Shown here: piece by piece, positions 1 to 9,100 of the stretch | How the letters are laid out: each line of letters begins with the position of its first letter | How positions within the stretch are numbered: the stretch's first letter is position 1 | Origin: Jatrophihabitans telluris | GTDB lineage: Bacteria; Actinomycetota; Actinomycetes; Mycobacteriales; Jatrophihabitantaceae | Direction: 5' to 3' | Assembly (NCBI RefSeq): GCF_023516435.1 | Contig: NZ_CP097332.1 | Coordinates: forward strand, 2,480,001-2,544,000 | Length of the DNA stretch: 64,000 nt | Notes under the pieces: model-generated | Databases searched by the model: none | What the model was told of the DNA's origin: nothing | Seen by the model: the letters and a program-made list of their open reading frames with translations, nothing else | Program-made: the position numbers and the translations under genes

Positions 1-1
1 C

Positions 2-1156
2 CTGTTCACCACCTACACCGCCGGGCCGGCAAGCATCGGCGCGCACTTCGCGCAGGTGGCGATGCGTTCGTGTGCCGACCAGCCGCTGATCGTGGCGACC
101 GGCACGGACATCGCGTTCTTCGCCGGCAGCGGATCGTCCCCGGTAATCCAGCCATTTCGCCTGTCCACCCGTGGCTTCAAGGAACTGGCCGCCGTCTCGC
201 ATCTCGGACCGGCACTGGCCACCCTCTCGGTCATGGCCCAGCAGGATCCGGACGGCAGCTGGCGCGCCGACGCCGCCCGGCTCCTGGACGCTTGCAAGGC
301 CGCGCGCGCAGCCAACTCGATCGAGCTGTGGCGAGACCACATCCGGGTCACGGCCTTCCGCGGCCGGGAAGCGGCGATCGCGAGCATGGTCGACTACAGC
401 TGTCGCGTCACCGAGCATCGGTTGAGTCAGGCCCTGGACCGCCCGGCCGCGTTCACCATGCACGCCGTGCGAGAGGAATACCTCGAAGGTCCCGCGCAGG
501 ATCTGCCGGTGCCGTTCAGCCGGATCATGATCGCCACCTTCTTCCTCACCGGACTCGACCTGGCGCACCGGCTCATCAGCTGGTTCGACGGCCTCGATCT
601 CGACTGGGAACGCGCGATGGTCATCGTCGCCGGCCGAGCCGGCCGCGCCACGGCCGGTGTCACCGAGGAATCAAACAGCGTTGCGGGGGTCATCCGCACG
701 GCCGCCCGAAATCGACTGCGGCCCGCGCATCTGTACATCGCACCGCACGCGCCTGTCTTTCCCGCCTATGACGGCACGAACGGCTCAGCCGTCGCGGGCT
801 TCGAGGACGGCTATCGCGCGCTGTGGGCCTCGCTCGACGCGACGTCGAAGCTGGGTGCCGACATGTTCGCCGGCTACCCGGAATTCGCTCCACGGTCCGG
901 GGAACGGACCCCGCTGGGTGCTGGGTCCCGCAGCGTCGCGGAGAAGCCCGCGATCGCCGACGCCACCGACTGGCGGGCGATGACCACCCGGCTGCGCGTC
1001 GTCATGGAGGACTCCCGCCAGTTGCTGTCCGGCGCCGTGACCGACTACGCGAGCCAGCAGCTCATCGACAGCGGCAACGACCCCGCCGCCGTGACCGTTC
1101 CGGGTCTCGACGGCGAACCCTTCCCACCCATCAACGAGGAGTCCGGCAATGACTAA
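2..1156 (+). CDS. Unrecognised protein, 5'-truncated by the window edge
   Basis: The frame is open from base 2, so the visible 384 codons are the C-terminal part of a longer protein; the first internal ATG is at 56. I do not recognise the family (a DUF5624-type assignment is only a guess). The protein looks soluble and globular, with no signal peptide or clear transmembrane segment in the visible part and a Pro/Gly-rich C-terminal tail. Its stop overlaps the start of the binding-protein gene by 8 nt, so it is translationally coupled to the ABC importer and was probably selected with it. A cytosolic enzyme or accessory acting on the imported compound is an inference from position only. Confidence 0.75.
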   Translation: MFTTYTAGPASIGAHFAQVAMRSCADQPLIVATGTDIAFFAGSGSSPVIQPFRLSTRGFKELAAVSHLGPALATLSVMAQQDPDGSWRADAARLLDACKAARAANSIELWRDHIRVTAFRGREAAIASMVDYSCRVTEHRLSQALDRPAAFTMHAVREEYLEGPAQDLPVPFSRIMIATFFLTGLDLAHRLISWFDGLDLDWERAMVIVAGRAGRATAGVTEESNSVAGVIRTAARNRLRPAHLYIAPHAPVFPAYDGTNGSAVAGFEDGYRALWASLDATSKLGADMFAGYPEFAPRSGERTPLGAGSRSVAEKPAIADATDWRAMTTRLRVVMEDSRQLLSGAVTDYASQQLIDSGNDPAAVTVPGLDGEPFPPINEESGND

Positions 1157-2375
1157 CCAGCAAACGCGCGCACCGAGACGCGTAGCCGTCGTGTTGGCTG
1201 CGGCGGCGCTCACGATCGCCGCGTGCTCATCCGGCACGCCCAGCTCGCAGCAGGCGTCGGGACCGTTGAAGATCGGGATGTCGCTGCCGATGACCGGGCC
1301 CGTCGCCGACGTCACCAAGTCCGGCCTGCAGGGTTACCAGCTGTGGGCCGCTGACGTGAACTCCGCCGGCGGCTTGCTCGGCCGCCAGGTGTCACTCGAC
1401 GTCCTCGACAACGGTTTCGACCCCACCCAGACCGGCGCCCAGTACACGAGATTGATCAGTAAGGACAAGGTGGATCTCCTGCTCGGCACATTCTCGTCGT
1501 TGCTGAACGCCCCGGCCTCGGCGATCGCCGCTCGCCAGGGGTATCTCTACGTCGAACCGTCCGGCGGCTCCGCCTCGCTGTTCACCCGCGGTTTCAGCAA
1601 TCTCTTCTTCGCTCAGCCTGGAACGACCGACCATCTGCCCGACCGGTTCGTGGAGTGGCTCTCCGGCCTGCCGAGCAGTCAACGTCCCAGCTCAGCGGCC
1701 TATCTCACCCAGGACGATCCCAGTGCCAGTCCGGCCATCGCGATCTTCAAGACCAAGCTGGAAGCACTCGGCATCAAGTCGGTCTACAACCAGACCTACG
1801 ACCCGAGTACCACGAACTTCGACGCGATCGCATCCTCGATCGCGCACGCCAAGCCCGACATCGTCTTCCAAGGGGCGGTCGCAGACGATGGTGCTCAGTT
1901 CGTCAGGTCACTGGAGAAGATCAGCTTCAGCCCGAAGCTGATGTTCCAGACCAACGCTCCGACGGACGAGACATACCCGACCGCGATCGGCAAGCAGAAC
2001 GCGGAGGCAATCTTCACCGCCGAGGCCTGGAGTCCCAAGGCGAAGTACGCCGGTAACGCCGCCTTCGTCGCCGCCTACACCAAGAAGTATGGTGCGCCGC
2101 CTACCGAGGACGCCGCGAACTCCTACACCGCCGGTCAGGTGCTGGCCGCCGCCGTGCGGGCCGTCGGCAAGGTCGATCAGAAGGCCATGGCCAGCTGGCT
2201 GCACAGTCACACCGTCCAGACCATCGTCGGCCCGCTCAAGTGGGACTCCACCGGGGTTCCCGAAGGCAGCCTGCTGCTGGCCCAGTGGCAGTCCGGTCAG
2301 CTCGAGATCATCGCGCCCGCGTCAGCGGCCACCACGTCGGACGCCCTCATCACCAAGCCTGGCTGGCGAAGCTGA
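1149..2375 (+). CDS. ABC importer substrate-binding lipoprotein (branched-chain amino acid type)
   Basis: 408 aa. The N-terminus is a lipoprotein signal: an Arg-containing start, a hydrophobic run and a lipobox ending Thr-Ile-Ala-Ala-Cys near residue 26. The mature part has the LivJ/Peripla_BP_6 pattern: a KIGMSLPMTGPVA strand near 38, a GGLLGRQV motif and a C-terminal region ending in a short tail. LivJ-type proteins bind amino acids, but in actinobacteria the same fold also carries aromatic acids, amides and urea, so the ligand is open. It is the first gene of a binding protein-permease-ATPase set; the permease start overlaps its stop by 1 nt. The downstream aldolase and lactonase-like gene suggest an organic acid rather than an amino acid. 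Confidence 0.9.
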   Translation: MTNQQTRAPRRVAVVLAAAALTIAACSSGTPSSQQASGPLKIGMSLPMTGPVADVTKSGLQGYQLWAADVNSAGGLLGRQVSLDVLDNGFDPTQTGAQYTRLISKDKVDLLLGTFSSLLNAPASAIAARQGYLYVEPSGGSASLFTRGFSNLFFAQPGTTDHLPDRFVEWLSGLPSSQRPSSAAYLTQDDPSASPAIAIFKTKLEALGIKSVYNQTYDPSTTNFDAIASSIAHAKPDIVFQGAVADDGAQFVRSLEKISFSPKLMFQTNAPTDETYPTAIGKQNAEAIFTAEAWSPKAKYAGNAAFVAAYTKKYGAPPTEDAANSYTAGQVLAAAVRAVGKVDQKAMASWLHSHTVQTIVGPLKWDSTGVPEGSLLLAQWQSGQLEIIAPASAATTSDALITKPGWRS

Positions 2376-3256
2376 TGGTCGAGCTCGTTCAGACTGTCAT
2401 CTTCGGGGTGCTCATCGGCGCCGTGTACGCGCTGATGGCCACCGGTCTCACGCTGACCTTCGGCGTGATGAAGATCGTCAACATGGCGCAGGGCGCGTTC
2501 CTGATCCTGTCGGCGTACCTGTGTTACAGCTTGTGGTCGCGCTTCGGCATCGACCCCATCCTCGCTTCGTTCATCGTCACCATTCCGCTGGCTGGGCTGG
2601 GACTGGTGCTGTACAAGCTGGTGATCGAGCGCGTTCAGCGCATCGACCACGGTTTGACCATCGTGGCCACGTTCTCGCTCGCGATCGTCGCCGAGGCGGT
2701 TATCGCCCTGATCTGGGGACCGAACCCCACCACGACCACGCCCAAGTACTTCAACCAGTCCTTGCATCTGGGCTCGTTCGTAGTGCCTCGTGCACAGCTG
2801 TACGCGTGCGTGTTCGCCCTCGGGGTCGCGGTCGTGCTGCAGCTCGTCGTCAAGCGCACCTGGCTCGGACACGCCATCACGGCAGCGTCGGAGAACCCCG
2901 AGGGCGCGCGTCTGATCGGCGTCGAACCTTCCACGGTGGGTGCCTGGATCTTCGCGATCGCGACCGCCAGCACGGCTTTCGGGGGCGCCGCCTTGAGCTT
3001 TCTGTACCAGTTCACCCCTGACACGCAGGACATCTGGATCGGCCTCACTCTGAGCGTGGTCATCCTGGGCGGGTTGGGAAGTATCCCGGGCGCGCTGGCG
3101 GCCGGCGTCCTGCTCGGCGTCGCCGAAGCCACCACGTCGACCTACGTGTCCGTCCGGTGGGCCGCGGCGGTGCCCACGCTGCTGATCCTCGTGGTGTTGC
3201 TCGTGCGCCCGCAGGGACTGTTCACCCGGGCCACTCGACAGGACGTGGGCACATGA
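2375..3256 (+). CDS. ABC importer permease, LivH-like
   Basis: 293 aa from the ATG at 2375, which shares its A with the TGA of the binding-protein gene. An upstream in-frame start at 2240 lies inside that gene and is not used here. The protein has about eight hydrophobic segments and the LivH signatures: an early GAVYALMATGLTLTFG stretch followed by the MKIVNMAQGAF loop, and a C-terminal VVILGGLGSIPGALAAG segment. It forms the inner-membrane pore with the LivM half encoded by the next gene. Coupling is by a 4-nt ATGA overlap at 3253. Confidence 0.93.
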   Translation: MVELVQTVIFGVLIGAVYALMATGLTLTFGVMKIVNMAQGAFLILSAYLCYSLWSRFGIDPILASFIVTIPLAGLGLVLYKLVIERVQRIDHGLTIVATFSLAIVAEAVIALIWGPNPTTTTPKYFNQSLHLGSFVVPRAQLYACVFALGVAVVLQLVVKRTWLGHAITAASENPEGARLIGVEPSTVGAWIFAIATASTAFGGAALSFLYQFTPDTQDIWIGLTLSVVILGGLGSIPGALAAGVLLGVAEATTSTYVSVRWAAAVPTLLILVVLLVRPQGLFTRATRQDVGT

Positions 3257-5040
3257 GCCTCACCCTGGCCCGGCGCTGCTTGGTCAGCGCGGCCCTTGCC
3301 GCGCTCATCGCCTTTCCGCTGATCTCGAACAGCCTGTACTACCAGAACCTGCTCATCCTCACCTTCGTCCTCGCCATCGGGGCGAGTGGCTGGAACATCA
3401 TGGGGGGTTACGCCGGTTACATCTCCCTGGGCAACAGCGCATTCATCGGTCTCGGCGCGTACACGACCGGAATCCTGGCCGCCAAGCAGCAGCTTTCTCC
3501 CTTCATCGGCTGTCTCATCGGCGGCGGGGTCTGCGCCGTGGCCGCCGCCGTGTTGAGCCTCGTCACCCGCCGGACCCGCGGCATGTACTTCGTGATCGTC
3601 ACGTTCGCCACGTTGCAGCTGCTGGGCGTCGTGGCCACGACCTGGTCAGGACTCACCGGGGGAAGTCAGGGCCTGGCGCTGCCCCTGCCGACCTGGAGCT
3701 TGAGCTATCAGACCTGGCCGATCTACTTCCCGTTACTCGCCCTGCTCGTTCTCACCGTTGCCGCGTCCATCCTGGTTCGTCGCAGCAAGCTCGGCGCCGG
3801 GCTGTTCGCAATCCAGGACGACGAGGACAAGGCCGCTGGGCTCGGCCTGCGCACCGCTGTGTACAAGATGATCGCCTTCGTGCTCGGAGGCACGTTCGTC
3901 GGGATCGCGGGCGGTCTGTACGCCTACTACGTGACTTTTCTCAACGTGCCGGCGGTATTCGACATCGTGACGAGCGTGCTGATCGTCCTGTCGACCCTCT
4001 TGGGCGGACGCGGAACTATCTGGGGCCCGGTCGTGGGTGCCTTCATCGTGGAGCCGCTGGCCGACCTCACCAGCACCAATCTCGGTGGCGCCGACTCCGG
4101 GGCGATTCGGCTCCTGCTGTTCGGCGGACTGCTCGGCGCGGTCGTGCTGTTCCTGCCGCGCGGCGTGCTGCCGACGCTGACCGAGCGGTGGCGGCGGTCC
4201 GGACCGAAGCGCTCGCGACCGAGCGAAGCCGCCGGGTCACCACCCGCACCGACCGGTCGAACCAGCGCGCCGAATTCGGCGGCACTGGAACTGCAAGGCG
4301 TGTCGAAGGCTTTCGGCGGGATCCAGGCGGTGGACTCAGTGAGCCTGAGGGTGGAACCAGGTTGTATCACCGGCCTTATCGGCCCGAACGGATCGGGTAA
4401 GACGACCCTGTTCAACCTGATCGACGGGACGGTCCCCACCCGGTCCGGCCGGATCAGCGTGGGCGGGCGTCGTCTGGATCGCGACGGCCGGCCTGGACGT
4501 GCGCACGCCGGACTGGCCCGCACCTACCAGTTGCCCCGCCTGTTCCCCAGCCTGACCGTTCTGGAGAATCTGGTGCTGGCAGAACCGGCGTTGTCACCGA
4601 GGCGCCTGGTGCTCCGACGTGTGACCGAGGCCGAGCGCACCCGGGCAATGACCGTGCTCGAAGACCTCGGGTTGGCCGAATTCGCCGACACCAGCCCCGG
4701 CGAGCTGAGCTACGGCCAACGCAAGCTCGTCGAACTGGCCCAGGTGATCTGGCTCGAGCCGGTCGTGGTCCTGCTCGACGAGCCCGCCGCCGGAATCAGC
4801 CCGGCCCTGTCGCAGCGGCTGGCCGAAACAGTGCTCACCCTGCGGGGGCGCGGGGTCGGCATCCTGCTCGTCGAACACAATCTGCCCTTCCTGGCCAGTT
4901 TGTGCGAACGGGTCTACGTGATGTCCAACGGCGCGGTCATCGCCGAAGGAACGGTCGCCGAGGTGAGTGCCGAGCGCTCGGTGGTCGACGCCTACCTCGG
5001 TGACGAGATCGCTCTGGTTCCCAAGGAGATCAACGCATGA
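3253..5040 (+). CDS. Fused ABC permease-ATPase (LivM-LivG fusion)
   Basis: 595 aa from the ATG at 3253 (4-nt overlap with LivH). Residues about 1-310 are a LivM-type permease with multiple hydrophobic segments and an NSAFIGLGAYT motif. Residues about 311-345 form an Arg/Ser/Pro-rich linker. From about 346 to the end is a LivG-type ATPase: Walker A GPNGSGKT near 376, a signature around LSYGQ, Walker B VVVLLDEP, and a C-terminal H-loop in LVEHN. Both halves look intact, so this is a genuine fusion rather than a readthrough artefact. LivM and LivG are usually separate genes. The next ATPase gene overlaps by 4 nt. Confidence 0.93.
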   Translation: MSLTLARRCLVSAALAALIAFPLISNSLYYQNLLILTFVLAIGASGWNIMGGYAGYISLGNSAFIGLGAYTTGILAAKQQLSPFIGCLIGGGVCAVAAAVLSLVTRRTRGMYFVIVTFATLQLLGVVATTWSGLTGGSQGLALPLPTWSLSYQTWPIYFPLLALLVLTVAASILVRRSKLGAGLFAIQDDEDKAAGLGLRTAVYKMIAFVLGGTFVGIAGGLYAYYVTFLNVPAVFDIVTSVLIVLSTLLGGRGTIWGPVVGAFIVEPLADLTSTNLGGADSGAIRLLLFGGLLGAVVLFLPRGVLPTLTERWRRSGPKRSRPSEAAGSPPAPTGRTSAPNSAALELQGVSKAFGGIQAVDSVSLRVEPGCITGLIGPNGSGKTTLFNLIDGTVPTRSGRISVGGRRLDRDGRPGRAHAGLARTYQLPRLFPSLTVLENLVLAEPALSPRRLVLRRVTEAERTRAMTVLEDLGLAEFADTSPGELSYGQRKLVELAQVIWLEPVVVLLDEPAAGISPALSQRLAETVLTLRGRGVGILLVEHNLPFLASLCERVYVMSNGAVIAEGTVAEVSAERSVVDAYLGDEIALVPKEINA

Positions 5041-5786
5041 TCACCATCGAAGGCCTGTGGGCCGGCTACGGCGGAATCGACATCCTGCGAGGTATGGACC
5101 TGCACGTCGAGGAAGCCGGCATCACGTGCATCGTCGGACCGAACGGAGCTGGGAAATCGACGGTGCTCAAGGCGATGAGCGGCATCCTGAAGCCTCGGCG
5201 GGGCCGCATCACGGTAGGTGGGGTTGACATCACCGGCCGCCCACCGGAGGCGATACTGCGCGAGGGTGTCGTGCAGGTTCCCCAGCGTCACGGCTTGTTC
5301 TCCCGGCTGACTGTGCGCCAGAACGTTCTGATGGGCGCCTACGTCATCCGGCGGCGGCGCAAGCACATCGAAGCACGCTACGACGAGTTGGCGACCTTGT
5401 TCCCACCGCTGGCCGAGCGACCCGACGTGGCCGCCGGAGCCCTGTCGGGCGGCCAGCGGCGAATGGTGGAGTTCGCCCGGGCCATGATGCTCGAACCACG
5501 CGTCGTCCTGCTCGACGAACCGACGCTGGGTCTCGACCCGCGCAGCCTGGCGGTCATCCGTGAAAGCACCCTCGCGATGAATCGAGGGGGTGCGACGGTG
5601 CTGATGGTCGAACAGAACGTGCGCTTCGGACTCTCACTGGCGCACGAGGCGACGGTGATGAGCGCGGGCACGGTCGCATTGGCGGGCACGGCGGAGGAGA
5701 TCGGCAGCCATCCCGCCTTGATGGACCTGTTCTTCGGCGCGGCCACAACGAGCAGCGGGACCCTCTCACGACCGAGGACCGATTGA
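5037..5786 (+). CDS. ABC importer ATPase, LivF-like
   Basis: 249 aa, start by ATGA overlap with the fusion gene. Walker A GPNGAGKS is near residue 36, the signature LSGGQ and Walker B VVLLDEPTLGLD are present, and the switch His is replaced by Gln in MVEQN, as is usual for LivF. LivF pairs with the LivG domain to form the nucleotide-binding dimer at the cytoplasmic face. It completes the importer: binding protein, LivH, LivM-LivG and LivF. The stop overlaps the next ATG by 1 nt, so the catabolic enzymes are coupled to the transporter. Confidence 0.94.
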   Translation: MITIEGLWAGYGGIDILRGMDLHVEEAGITCIVGPNGAGKSTVLKAMSGILKPRRGRITVGGVDITGRPPEAILREGVVQVPQRHGLFSRLTVRQNVLMGAYVIRRRRKHIEARYDELATLFPPLAERPDVAAGALSGGQRRMVEFARAMMLEPRVVLLDEPTLGLDPRSLAVIRESTLAMNRGGATVLMVEQNVRFGLSLAHEATVMSAGTVALAGTAEEIGSHPALMDLFFGAATTSSGTLSRPRTD

Positions 5787-6595
5787 TGACCCACGACCGC
5801 GGTGCCTTTCTCGATCGACTCCGATCCGGGCGCCTGACGCTCATGCTCGGGATTCGCAGTTCCCGCACGACCGAAATCGTCCGCATCGCCCGCACGACCG
5901 GGCACCACGCCATCCTGGTCGACCTGGAACACTCGACGATCCCGCTCGATGTCGCGGCCCAGATGTGCAGCACGGCGCTCGACCTGGGACTGACTCCTTT
6001 CGTTCGGATACCCGAACGGGACTACGGCACCATCGGCCGATTGCTCGACGGCGGAGCGCAGGGCATCATCGCGCCGCGGATCCAGACGCCCGCCGAGGCC
6101 CGTGACGTCAGCCGAGCCTGCCGTTTCGCACCGCGCGGGCAGCGGTCACAACTGGCAATGGTGCCGCAACTAGGCATGCGACCCACCCCCGCAGCGAAAC
6201 TCAACCCCGCGCTGGACGACACGACGATCGTCCAGATCCTGCTGGAAACCCCTACCGGGATCGCCAACGCCGATGACATCGCGCGGTTGGAAGGGGTGGA
6301 CATGCTCGCGATCGGGGCCAACGACCTCTCGGCGGAGCTCGGGATACCCGGCCGATACGACGATCCGCAGATCCAGCAGGCGGTAGCCGACGTCGCGCAG
6401 GCCTGCCGACGCAACGACAAGCTGTTGATGCTCGGAGGCATCGGTGACCTCGCGGTGCTGGACGAACTCATTCCGCTCGGTGTGTGCCCGTTGCACCTGA
6501 CCGGCATGGACACCGACCTGCTGTTCGCCGGCGCCGCGGCCCGGACCGACAAGTTCGCGCTTCGGCGGCCACAACCCGTCTCGACAAAGGAATAG
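5786..6595 (+). CDS. HpcH/HpaI family aldolase or citrate-lyase-like enzyme
   Basis: 269 aa from the ATG at 5786 (a TTG one codon earlier is less likely). This is a class II, metal-dependent TIM-barrel aldolase family acting on 2-oxo acids to give pyruvate plus an aldehyde or oxo acid. Visible signatures are the LVDLEHS strand near residue 46, a RIPERD strand near 75, a metal-binding Glu in LLETPTG near 153 and an Asp in GANDLS near 176. Its place after an importer and before a lactonase-like hydrolase fits retro-aldol cleavage of a ring-opening product. The exact substrate cannot be read from sequence. Confidence 0.87.
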   Translation: MTHDRGAFLDRLRSGRLTLMLGIRSSRTTEIVRIARTTGHHAILVDLEHSTIPLDVAAQMCSTALDLGLTPFVRIPERDYGTIGRLLDGGAQGIIAPRIQTPAEARDVSRACRFAPRGQRSQLAMVPQLGMRPTPAAKLNPALDDTTIVQILLETPTGIANADDIARLEGVDMLAIGANDLSAELGIPGRYDDPQIQQAVADVAQACRRNDKLLMLGGIGDLAVLDELIPLGVCPLHLTGMDTDLLFAGAAARTDKFALRRPQPVSTKE

Positions 6596-6599
6596 TGCG

Positions 6600-7472
6600 A
6601 TGACCGATATTGCCCAGACCACGCCGATGCGCGCGGCCGAGACGAACACTCCTGCGACGTTCGCGGTGCCCGACGGAGCGTGTGATGCGCATTTCCACGT
6701 CTTCGAGCCGGGATTCGCCCACGTCGCGAATCCGTTGTACACGTTCCCGGATGCCAGCCTGGAGCAGTATCTGCGGATGACCGAAGTGCTCGGCATCGAC
6801 CGCATGGTCATCGTCCAGCCCACCTTCTACGGCACCGACAACACCCTGTTGCTGGACGTCCTGCGCCGGGTGGGCCCGTCCGCGCGCGGCGTGGTCCGCA
6901 TCGATGATGACGTCAGCGACGCCGAACTGGACCGCTTCGACGAGTACGGCGTCCGCGCGATCCGGCTCGACCTGTTCGCCCGCTCAGCGTGGCCGACCGC
7001 AGAGATCATCAGCTACGTCCACAAGATGGCCGCGCGCGCCGCCCCGCGTGGCTGGCACCTGCAGTTCTACACACCGGGAACGATCGTGCGGGACCTACTG
7101 CCGTACCTGGCCGACCTCGATCATCCCTACGTCATCGATCACATGGGTTACATGCTGGAAGCGGATGGGCTCACCGACACCGACTTCGCCCGGCTGTTGG
7201 GAGTGCTCACCCACGGCGCGTGCTGGATCAAACTCTCCGGGCCCTACCGGATCGCCAAGGCCAGGCCGCTGTCATCGGTGGAACCGATCGGACGCGCACT
7301 CGTCGCGGCCAGGCCCGACCGCCTGCTGTGGGGATCCGATTGGCCCCACCTGCCCAACGGGCAACGCGACACCGGCGAACTGCTGAACCTGCTTGGGCAG
7401 TGGGCGCCGAAACAAGCCGATCGGCAGCAGATCCTCGTGGAGTCGCCGACCGAACTGTTCTTCGCGCGATGA
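6600..7472 (+). CDS. Amidohydrolase, 2-pyrone-4,6-dicarboxylate lactonase-like
   Basis: 290 aa, 4 nt after the aldolase gene. Amidohydrolase-2 family TIM barrel. The family hallmark is at the N-terminus, VPDGACDAHFHVF near residue 20, with the two metal-type histidines. The middle has VQPTFYGTDN near 79, then VIDHMGY near 175 and a C-terminal LLWGSDWPHL with the catalytic Asp. This pattern is that of LigI-type pyrone dicarboxylate lactonases and related sugar-lactone hydrolases. Together with the adjacent aldolase it suggests meta-cleavage-type or sugar-acid lactone metabolism. It ends the operon; 30 nt separate it from the convergent regulator gene. Confidence 0.85.
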   Translation: MTDIAQTTPMRAAETNTPATFAVPDGACDAHFHVFEPGFAHVANPLYTFPDASLEQYLRMTEVLGIDRMVIVQPTFYGTDNTLLLDVLRRVGPSARGVVRIDDDVSDAELDRFDEYGVRAIRLDLFARSAWPTAEIISYVHKMAARAAPRGWHLQFYTPGTIVRDLLPYLADLDHPYVIDHMGYMLEADGLTDTDFARLLGVLTHGACWIKLSGPYRIAKARPLSSVEPIGRALVAARPDRLLWGSDWPHLPNGQRDTGELLNLLGQWAPKQADRQQILVESPTELFFAR

Positions 7473-7502
7473 CCGGCCGGCGTGCGCCGAACTGGCTTCG
7501 AG

Positions 7503-9056
7503 CTAACTGTCGCCGTCCCGGCGTACCCGGTTCCGGTCGAGCGCCCACAGCGCGATGGCCAGCGCGACCCGATCGGCAAAGACCAACGGGTCGCGGCCGG
7601 TGAGCTGAAAGATCCGAGTAAGCCGGTGGCGGACCGTGTTGACGTGCAGGTACTGATCGTCCGCCGTCCGCTGCAGGGATCCGTCGTTGCGGAGAAAGGC
7701 GCGCAGGGTTTCCACCTGCTTCGTTCCCTGCTGCTCGTCGGCCGAGATCAACGGAGTCAGGAGCTGGTCGACGAAAGGGTCCAGTCGTTCCAGGGGCTGT
7801 TGCTCCAGAAGGCCTTCCAGGCTCGTCAACGCGTCGGGGCCGACGACGACACCGCGCTTTCGCGACAGCTCGAGAGCGGCGCGGGATTCCGCGATCGCAC
7901 TCGCGGTGTGAGCGAGTTCGACGGTTCGGCTGATACCGCAGGCCAGCATGAGCGTGCGCGCGGCGGCGACGGCTGAGGCGGCCGTCCCGGTGACGGCAAC
8001 GGTGACGCCGGGTGCCTCACCGATCAGACCCTCGGGTAGGTGCACGGCCAACAGCGGCCCGGCTCCGGCCGGCCACGAGGACAACACGAACCGGCCGAGT
8101 TCGATGCCGACGGACTCCAGCATCGGCTGGAGCGCGAGCGGGTTCGCGAGCCGGTCGCCCACCAGGAGCAACAGCTGCCCGATGCGCTCGCGCTGCAGCG
8201 ACGCTTCGACGTCGCGTTCGTGCCAGGCCAGCTCGATGACCCGGCCCAGCTGGGAAAGCAGCCGGGAGGTCGGACCCAGCCCCGGGCCGGACCAGCTCAG
8301 AGTGCTGTCGCTGTCGACCGTCGCCGTCACACTGACCTGAGCTCCGGCCGCCTGCGCGTCGTCGACCGCGATCGTGCGGCCGTCCACGGTCAGGGCGAGA
8401 TGGCCGCCCAGGGAACGAGCGGCCATCGCGAGCATCTCCGCCACCGACGCCTGAGCGCGAACCCCCGCCAACAGCTCGGTCATCAACGCTTCGGCGCGAC
8501 GGTTTTCCTGCTTTTCGGCCAGTGCCCGGCGCTCGGCGAGGTACTCCGCGATGGCGATGAACGGCGCACCGAGCGGGGCCTGCAGCAGTGGAAGTTCGAG
8601 ACGCTCACACGCCTGGACGAGAGCCGGCGGGACTACGTCGTGAACATCGCCGACGCCGAAGCACAGCCCAGCCGCGTGCGCTGCGGCGATGGAGTCGGCG
8701 AACGCGGCACACGCTCCCGGGTCGGTCAGCGAGGCGCCGACCGTGCAGACGAGTTCACCGCCCCGTAGGTACGGCGCGGGATTGAGCAGCTCAGTCGTGT
8801 GGGCCCAGCGCACGGATCGGGTCAGCCCATGCGGATCGCCGACAACTGGTGCCAGGCGGAGGTTGGCCACGCTGAGCAGCTCGTGCAGGCTGACACCCCC
8901 ACCGTCGCCGCCAGCGTTGCCGCCACCGCCACCTTCGCCGCCGCCGCCACCTTCGCCGCCGCCGCCACCTTCGTCGCCAGCGTTGCCGCCGCCGTCGCCG
9001 TCGACTTCGCCGTCGCCGTTGGCAGACGGCGCCGCCGTGCCCGCCTCGACCCCCAT
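7503..9056 (-). CDS. PucR-type transcriptional regulator
   Basis: 517 aa from the ATG at 9056; a TTG at 9086 would add 10 residues. After a Gly/Glu/Asp-rich stretch (about residues 12-53) comes a PucR N-terminal sensor domain beginning SLHELLSVANLRL, with a GGELVCTVG motif, then a GGDEF-like middle region. The C-terminal PucR helix-turn-helix holds LHVNTVRHRLTRI and LTGRDP near the end. PucR regulators control purine, amino acid and other catabolic genes in response to small ligands. The gene is convergent with the importer operon and divergent from the APC permease, with an inverted repeat between the two divergent genes. The N-terminal glycine run is unusual for the family. Confidence 0.9.
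   Translation of the reverse strand: MGVEAGTAAPSANGDGEVDGDGGGNAGDEGGGGGEGGGGGEGGGGGNAGGDGGGVSLHELLSVANLRLAPVVGDPHGLTRSVRWAHTTELLNPAPYLRGGELVCTVGASLTDPGACAAFADSIAAAHAAGLCFGVGDVHDVVPPALVQACERLELPLLQAPLGAPFIAIAEYLAERRALAEKQENRRAEALMTELLAGVRAQASVAEMLAMAARSLGGHLALTVDGRTIAVDDAQAAGAQVSVTATVDSDSTLSWSGPGLGPTSRLLSQLGRVIELAWHERDVEASLQRERIGQLLLLVGDRLANPLALQPMLESVGIELGRFVLSSWPAGAGPLLAVHLPEGLIGEAPGVTVAVTGTAASAVAAARTLMLACGISRTVELAHTASAIAESRAALELSRKRGVVVGPDALTSLEGLLEQQPLERLDPFVDQLLTPLISADEQQGTKQVETLRAFLRNDGSLQRTADDQYLHVNTVRHRLTRIFQLTGRDPLVFADRVALAIALWALDRNRVRRDGDS
8927..8982. repeat. 18-bp in-frame tandem repeat encoding a polyglycine linker
   Basis: About three imperfect copies of an 18-bp unit lie in the 5' part of the PucR-type gene (consecutive ccaccttcg cores are 18 bp apart), flanked by more GCC-type triplets from about 8897 to 9020. 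Read on the minus strand, each unit encodes five glycines and one glutamate, so copy changes keep the frame. It is likely length-variable between strains. Confidence 0.8.
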
Positions 9057-9100
9057 GGCAGCGAGTGTAGGGGCGTCTGATCGCAATTCCTGCTCGTGGG

